Source: Salinispora fenicalii (GTDB lineage Bacteria > Actinomycetota > Actinomycetes > Mycobacteriales > Micromonosporaceae). From it: 64,000 nucleotides of DNA. Shown here piece by piece: positions 60,303-64,000 of this stretch. The DNA lies in assembly GCF_000514815.1 (NCBI RefSeq), contig NZ_AZWQ01000017.1:1-64000 (forward strand), in the 5' to 3' direction. The position numbers were made by a program, and so were the translations under genes. The notes beneath the pieces are model-generated. The model worked only from the letters and a program-made list of their open reading frames with translations. It searched no databases and was not told the origin of the DNA. Every line of letters begins with the position of its first letter. Positions within the stretch are counted from its first letter, which is position 1.

Positions 60303-60719
60303 TCAGTTCGGGACTGCGGCGGCAAACTCCGCTGGGGCGGTGGCGGTCAGGCTGGCGACCGCCCAGCGGTCGCCCTCCACCACAACCGCCCCGAACTGCC
60401 GCATGGAGTCAACCCACCCGGATTGGGCGGCACCCGGGGCGAACACGGCAACCGTCACCTCATCGCCGCCGCCCATCGTGCAGGTGCCCATCTCGTACCG
60501 CCCCGGATCAAGTGCGATCTGCGCTCCGCCGCCGCATCCGGCGGACCACATGAGCGCTACCACACCAAACACTGTGCTCTGTGCTGCCGGGGTCGGCGCG
60601 TGACCCCACGTAACGGGGTCCGGAGTCCGGTTGCCGCCCTGGGCGGTGGCTAGGACTAGCCAACTGAGCGCCAAGCCGACAAGGACGCCAATCAAGGATG
60701 CGATTAGGTCCCGGCGCAC
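60303..60719 (-). CDS. Hypothetical membrane-anchored protein
   Basis: 138 aa. One N-terminal membrane helix (LIASLIGVLVGLALSWLVLA), the rest outside: ALMWSAGCGGGAQIALDPGR, YEMGTCTMGGGDEVTVAVFA and GWVDSMRQFGAVVVEGDRWA, with two Cys that could bond. No family recognised. Confidence 0.55.
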   Translation of the reverse strand: MRRDLIASLIGVLVGLALSWLVLATAQGGNRTPDPVTWGHAPTPAAQSTVFGVVALMWSAGCGGGAQIALDPGRYEMGTCTMGGGDEVTVAVFAPGAAQSGWVDSMRQFGAVVVEGDRWAVASLTATAPAEFAAAVPN

Positions 60720-60867
60720 CGTCGGTCCCCTCGTCGGCGGGCTACCGCCACAGTAGTGATCACGATCGGTGTGCAGTTCACTACCGGACCCTACGCCGGG
60801 TTGTCAAACCAGGCCGCTGTGACACGCGCCGACCGGGGGCGCACCAGTCGGGACGACAACACGGCGC

Positions 60868-60901
60868 GGCCCCGCCCTCCCGACCTGGGAAGAGCGGGGC
60901 C
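60868..60901 (-). terminator. Terminator hairpin of the RiPP operon
   Basis: GGCCCCGC and GCGGGGCC form an 8-bp stem ending 17 bases beyond the stop of the methyltransferase gene, the last of the operon. Confidence 0.5.
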
Positions 60902-60917
60902 ACCTGCTTTGGTGGGC

Positions 60918-62072
60918 TTACCTTGGTGGGTCGAGGGTCCAGGTGTGTGGTCCGTTGGGTGTGTCGATCCAGAGGGTGTGGGTGCCGTTGGAGTAGATGG
61001 TGAGGCCCAGGTGGTCGTGGGTGGGGCGGCCGGCGTCGGCCCACCGGCGGCATGCGCTGGTTACCGCGTCCCAGATCCTGCGTGGTCCGCCTTGCGCGAC
61101 GGTGACGGTCGTGCCCTGGGTGTGGATTCGGGCCCAGGAGCCGGTGTCGGCGTCGACGAGGCAGTGGACCTTTTCCCCGTCGGGGAGCAGGGTGCAGTGG
61201 TAGATGCTTGGTTCGGCGAGGCGCCACCAGAACTCACCGTGTGGGTCGCCGAACAGCGCGACATCGCGGTGGTGGCCCGGTGATGTGGTGCCGGTGCTAC
61301 CCATGCACAGTGACACCATGTCTGCCACGGTCGGTCCGACGGGTCCGTCGGCGGGTCGGGCCTCGATGAACGCGGCTACCTGCGGTAGGAACCGGCCGTG
61401 ACCCGTGCCGGTGTCGTCGACTCGCAGTGGTATGACGCCGTAGGACAGGTTGGCCAGGACCAGCCCGCCGGGTTTGATTTGTCGTAGCCAGGCGGCTGGT
61501 ACTCGGCGTACGGAGCAGGTGGCGATCAGTCGGTCGTAGGGTGCCCGCGCTGGGTATCCGGCCAGGCCGTCCGCGGTGACCACGGTCGGCTGGTAGCCGG
61601 CGTCGGTGAGGGCGGTGGTGGCGGTGGCAACCAGGTGCGGGTCGATGTCAAGGGAGGTGACCGCCGCGTCCCCGAGTAGGTGGGCCAGGAGGGCGGCGTT
61701 GTAGCCGGTGCCGGTGCCGATCTCCAACACGGTCATGCCGGGTTGCAGGTCGAGGGCTTCCAGCATCACCGCCATGACTCCGGGCTGGGTGGATGAGCTG
61801 GTCGGCCGCCCGTCCGCGCTGATTTGGGTGACGATGGCTTCGTCGCCGTATACGGCGGCGAGGTAGGCGTCCTGGTGCTCCGGTCGGGTGGCGTGTAGCA
61901 CATCACCGACCTGCCCGTGGGAGTTCACGTCGTAGACGGCGGGGGCGAACGGGTGGCGGGCGACCGACGCGAACGCTCCCGCTACGGTGGGGCTGGTCAG
62001 ATGTCCTGTGGTGTGCAGGTTGGCGACGAGGTGTTGTCGTCGTTGCCGGTAGCCGGCGTCGGTGAGGGTCAC
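60918..62072 (-). CDS. Methyltransferase of the ATP-grasp RiPP system (PIMT-like)
   Basis: 384 aa. The N-terminal half is like protein-L-isoaspartate methyltransferases: QPGVMAVMLEALDLQPGMTV, LEIGTGTGYNAALLAHLLGD for SAM, and APYDRLIATCSVRRVPAAWL. The C-terminal half is specific to RiPP-associated members. By family knowledge it methylates an Asp of the modified peptide, often giving an aspartimide. GTG 62072 overlaps the ligase stop (GTGA). Confidence 0.85.
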   Translation of the reverse strand: MTLTDAGYRQRRQHLVANLHTTGHLTSPTVAGAFASVARHPFAPAVYDVNSHGQVGDVLHATRPEHQDAYLAAVYGDEAIVTQISADGRPTSSSTQPGVMAVMLEALDLQPGMTVLEIGTGTGYNAALLAHLLGDAAVTSLDIDPHLVATATTALTDAGYQPTVVTADGLAGYPARAPYDRLIATCSVRRVPAAWLRQIKPGGLVLANLSYGVIPLRVDDTGTGHGRFLPQVAAFIEARPADGPVGPTVADMVSLCMGSTGTTSPGHHRDVALFGDPHGEFWWRLAEPSIYHCTLLPDGEKVHCLVDADTGSWARIHTQGTTVTVAQGGPRRIWDAVTSACRRWADAGRPTHDHLGLTIYSNGTHTLWIDTPNGPHTWTLDPPR

Positions 62073-63025
62073 GGCATCTCCAGGTACTCGGCGATCGCGG
62101 CGGCGATGGGTAGCCCCGTCTCGGCTTCGATCCAGGCCCACTGGCCGCCCGGGTTCACCTCTAGAAACACGTAGTCGCCGGTCGGGGTGACGATCAGGTC
62201 GATTGCGGCGAACGCGAGGCCCAAGGCATTGGTCAGGGACAGGAGCTGGTCGGTGAGGGTGTCGGGCAGTGTGACCGGTGTGTAGGTGAGATTGTCGTAG
62301 TCGGTGCGCCAGTCGATGCGGGCGGCGTCGGAGTGCGCGTCGATGCGGGCGGCGAACACGTGCCGTCCGATGGTGGTGACGCGTAGCTCGTGGTCTTTCG
62401 GTATCTGGTGTTGGAGCAGGTGCGCGGTGCCGGTGACCGCGTCGGTGATCTGCTCGGCGGTGACTGGGGTGGTGGCCAGTGCCATCAGGTGTCCGGTGTC
62501 GGTGTCGAGGTAGGGGCGCACGTGCAGCGGTTTGTAGATCGCCCCGTTGGGGGCGGCGGCGACGAAGGCCCGCGCTGCCGGCGCCTCGTTGGTGATCAGC
62601 GTGTGGGGGGTGGTCAGGCCGCAGCGGGCTGCGACCGCGAGTTGCACGGGTTTGTAGTCGGCTGCCGCCATGTGGTGGGGGTGGTTGACCCATCGCACTG
62701 GCAGCGCCGCCACCAGGCCGCCGAATCCCATGCGGGCTTCCTGGGTGGCCCACCGCCGTTCGTAGTCGTTGAGGCCATCGGCTAGCCGGAACGGGCCGGG
62801 CCGCCGGTAGTAGACCGCGGTGACATTCTCCAGCCGGGTTTGCCGGTGAGCGTCGGTGAGGACGCCGGACCAGCCGCCCTGGCCGCCGTTCTCCGCGGCC
62901 AGGGTGAGGAGTTGGGGGAAGTCGCCGGTGTCGACGCGATGTACCTGCGCGTCCCGGGTGTGCAGCGCGGTGATGACCAGGTCGGCGGTCACGTCGCGGG
63001 GTTCGGTCAGCACCAGGATCGTCAC
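62069..63025 (-). CDS. ATP-grasp ribosomal peptide maturase
   Basis: 318 aa. It matches the SAV_5884-type ATP-grasp peptide maturases: MTILVLTEPRDVTADLVITA at the start, YYRRPGPFRLADGLNDYERR, and the ATP-grasp Mg-binding end FAAIDLIVTPTGDYVFLEVN followed by PGGQWAWIE. It should form ester or amide cross-links between Thr/Ser/Lys and Asp/Glu side chains of the precursor. GTG 63025 lies five bases after the precursor stop. Confidence 0.9.
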   Translation of the reverse strand: MTILVLTEPRDVTADLVITALHTRDAQVHRVDTGDFPQLLTLAAENGGQGGWSGVLTDAHRQTRLENVTAVYYRRPGPFRLADGLNDYERRWATQEARMGFGGLVAALPVRWVNHPHHMAAADYKPVQLAVAARCGLTTPHTLITNEAPAARAFVAAAPNGAIYKPLHVRPYLDTDTGHLMALATTPVTAEQITDAVTGTAHLLQHQIPKDHELRVTTIGRHVFAARIDAHSDAARIDWRTDYDNLTYTPVTLPDTLTDQLLSLTNALGLAFAAIDLIVTPTGDYVFLEVNPGGQWAWIEAETGLPIAAAIAEYLEMP

Positions 63026-63030
63026 GGGTG

Positions 63031-63327
63031 TCAGTCCTGGTAGGTGTCCGGGGTGGAGTCGTTGAAGTTTTGGTGATCGTAGGAGGTCTTGCTGTTCGTG
63101 GCGACCTTCTGCGTGGTCTGCGGCTTACCCAAGGTGGTGCCGTCGACACCGATCACGGTCTGCGTCACCGGGTCCAGGTGGGCGTCGGTCAGGTCAACCA
63201 CCGGAACCTCAGCACCAACCTGCGTGGACAGCGTCAACCCGAACGGGCGAGCCGGGCTCACCCGTCCCTGCTCGGTACGGCTGTCGTAGAGCGGCAGCAG
63301 GCAGCGGTCCGGGGCGAACGTCGTCAT
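63031..63327 (-). CDS. ATP-grasp-modified RiPP precursor peptide
   Basis: 98 aa from ATG 63327 (GGAGG seven bases upstream). The leader contains ARPFGLTL (residues 26-33), the PFGL-type motif bound by the maturase. The C-terminal core is rich in acceptors and donors: DGTTLGKPQTTQK (62-74), TNSKTSYDHQNFND (77-90) and STPDTYQD to the end. Thr/Ser/Lys alternate with Asp, as in graspetides. First in the operon precursor-ligase-methyltransferase. Confidence 0.85.
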   Translation of the reverse strand: MTTFAPDRCLLPLYDSRTEQGRVSPARPFGLTLSTQVGAEVPVVDLTDAHLDPVTQTVIGVDGTTLGKPQTTQKVATNSKTSYDHQNFNDSTPDTYQD

Positions 63328-63418
63328 AGCGACCTCCATCATTGAGGGGTTTACCTTGCGATTCGTGGTGCTCCGAGCAGGTCCCGCCACCACCGGCGGA
63401 CGGTCGCGTCGGCCGGCG

Positions 63419-63649
63419 TCAACGCCGGCTCCCGGCGCGTTGCGGGGGCGCCCACCCGTCCTGCCCGAGTGTGGCTAGGTAGTCGTATGCGGTTTCGGTG
63501 GGCGGGCACGGCCATGCGGATCGGCAGATCGGGCACCGGTCGACGCGCGGCCAGTGTTCGGTGATGATCCGCCGAGCGGACAGGATCATCCGGTTGCGTA
63601 GCTGGACCGTCGACAGGCTGCCGGAGCGCGGCCGGGCGTGGGTGGCCAT
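63419..63649 (-). CDS. Small Cys-containing protein upstream of the RiPP genes
   Basis: 76 aa. MATHARPRSGSLSTVQLRNR, then IITEHWPRVDRCPICRSAWP and CPPTETAYDYL; the three Cys in RCPICRSAWPC look like a small metal site. The ATG overlaps the stop of the gene before it (TGATG). Gap of 91 bases to the precursor start. Position suggests an accessory or regulatory role in the peptide system; no function known. Confidence 0.6.
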   Translation of the reverse strand: MATHARPRSGSLSTVQLRNRMILSARRIITEHWPRVDRCPICRSAWPCPPTETAYDYLATLGQDGWAPPQRAGSRR

Positions 63650-63831
63650 CACCGGCGGCGGTTGGCCCGTTGCCGGGCGAGCGGGGTCAGTAGTGGCCGG
63701 CTGTCGAAGATGACTGTCGGCTGGTTGTGCAGCGGGGAGTAGGCGCCGGCCCGCGCCACGTACCGGGTGGCGGGGCCGACCGCGTCCAGCCGTGCGGGCC
63801 GGCGGCGGAGTCGGCGGAGTAGCCGGATCAT
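63649..63831 (-). CDS. Small basic protein upstream of the RiPP genes
   Basis: 60 aa. MIRLLRRLRRRPARLDAVGP, AYSPLHNQPTVIFDSRPLLT, ending ARQRANRRR. GAGGGGAG six bases before ATG 63831 is a strong ribosome binding site, and the TGATG overlap with the next gene shows coupling. Basic at both ends. No family recognised. Confidence 0.55.
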   Translation of the reverse strand: MIRLLRRLRRRPARLDAVGPATRYVARAGAYSPLHNQPTVIFDSRPLLTPLARQRANRRR

Positions 63832-63936
63832 GCGCGTGCTCCCCTCGATCAGGTCGAGGCGGCAACGGCATCAGTGTCACCACCCAGGATGATCCTGCGG
63901 TGACGCGGTGCTACTTGTCAGGATGGGCGCTGTCCG

Positions 63937-64000
63937 TTACCGGGTAGCGGACAGGCGGCGGACAGCCTCGGTGACCTGCCCAGCCAGCGCCCGTGACGCG
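63937..64000 (-). CDS. C-terminal end of a minus-strand gene, partial
   Basis: The last 20 codons visible read ASRALAGQVTEAVRRLSATR then TAA at 63937. Helical and amphipathic; the body lies beyond the right edge. It is oriented like the RiPP operon, so it could be its regulator. Identity unknown. Confidence 0.35.
   Translation of the reverse strand, partial: ASRALAGQVTEAVRRLSATR

Overview
The window is high-GC DNA with many GTG starts, four-base ATGA/GTGA gene overlaps, a DmdR/IdeR-type iron box, iniBAC-like genes, DUF574-type methyltransferases and a fossil RepSA replication gene. Together these point to a filamentous actinomycete, most likely a member of the Micromonosporaceae (Micromonospora/Salinispora group). 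The family is inferred from gene content; no marker gene or rRNA is present. The double set of glycine-betaine transporters would suit a saline habitat.

Positions 1-6.4 kb are accessory DNA: a partial Phd-type antitoxin, two detached polymorphic-toxin C-terminal modules with immunity genes (one apparently intact, one killed by a stop codon and a frameshift), a HigBA toxin-antitoxin pair, an intact IS110 element, and a broken ISL3 element fused to the tail of a zinc-finger gene. The two toxin modules share a short Hint-end sequence upstream and a GC-rich repeat downstream, which looks like the footprint of cassette exchange.

From 6.4 to 20.6 kb runs a signalling and envelope-stress block: a Crp/Fnr regulator coupled to a membrane class III nucleotide cyclase; a secreted protein, a DUF6529 membrane protein and a Tat-exported Rieske lipoprotein in one operon; two overlapping dynamin-like GTPase genes (IniA/IniC-like); an IniB-N-domain protein on the opposite strand; a membrane-anchored Hsp70 with an outside domain; a large LuxR regulator; and a long repetitive IniB-like protein. 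This resembles an expanded iniBAC system.

From 20.8 to 26 kb lie a DUF305 lipoprotein, a chitin-type AA10 LPMO with two carbohydrate-binding modules, a SulP transporter with its MerR regulator, and a DUF574 methyltransferase. From 26.1 to 38.1 kb two opposed operons cover glycine betaine: betA-betB plus an OpuA-type ABC importer with a tandem-fused permease on the minus strand, and an OpuC-type importer on the plus strand.

From 38.2 to 56.9 kb four paralogous secreted beta-helix genes, all on the minus strand, are spaced among other genes: an asparagine-synthetase/F420-ligase-like fusion, an iron-siderophore uptake operon with an esterase, a small-ORF/endolysin pair and a PfaD-like enzyme. 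All four paralogs have the same promoter and a roughly 100-nt leader predicted to form mutually exclusive hairpins over the ribosome binding site, a candidate undescribed cis-regulatory RNA. Two of the genes share 280 identical bases.

The right end (57-64 kb) holds small hypothetical genes, remnants of an integrative plasmid (repSA fragment, HicA-like pseudogene, AlpA-like regulator) with a palindrome-overlapped promoter, and a complete ATP-grasp RiPP cluster: precursor, ATP-grasp ligase, methyltransferase and two tiny upstream genes. No tRNA, rRNA or CRISPR array was recognised.
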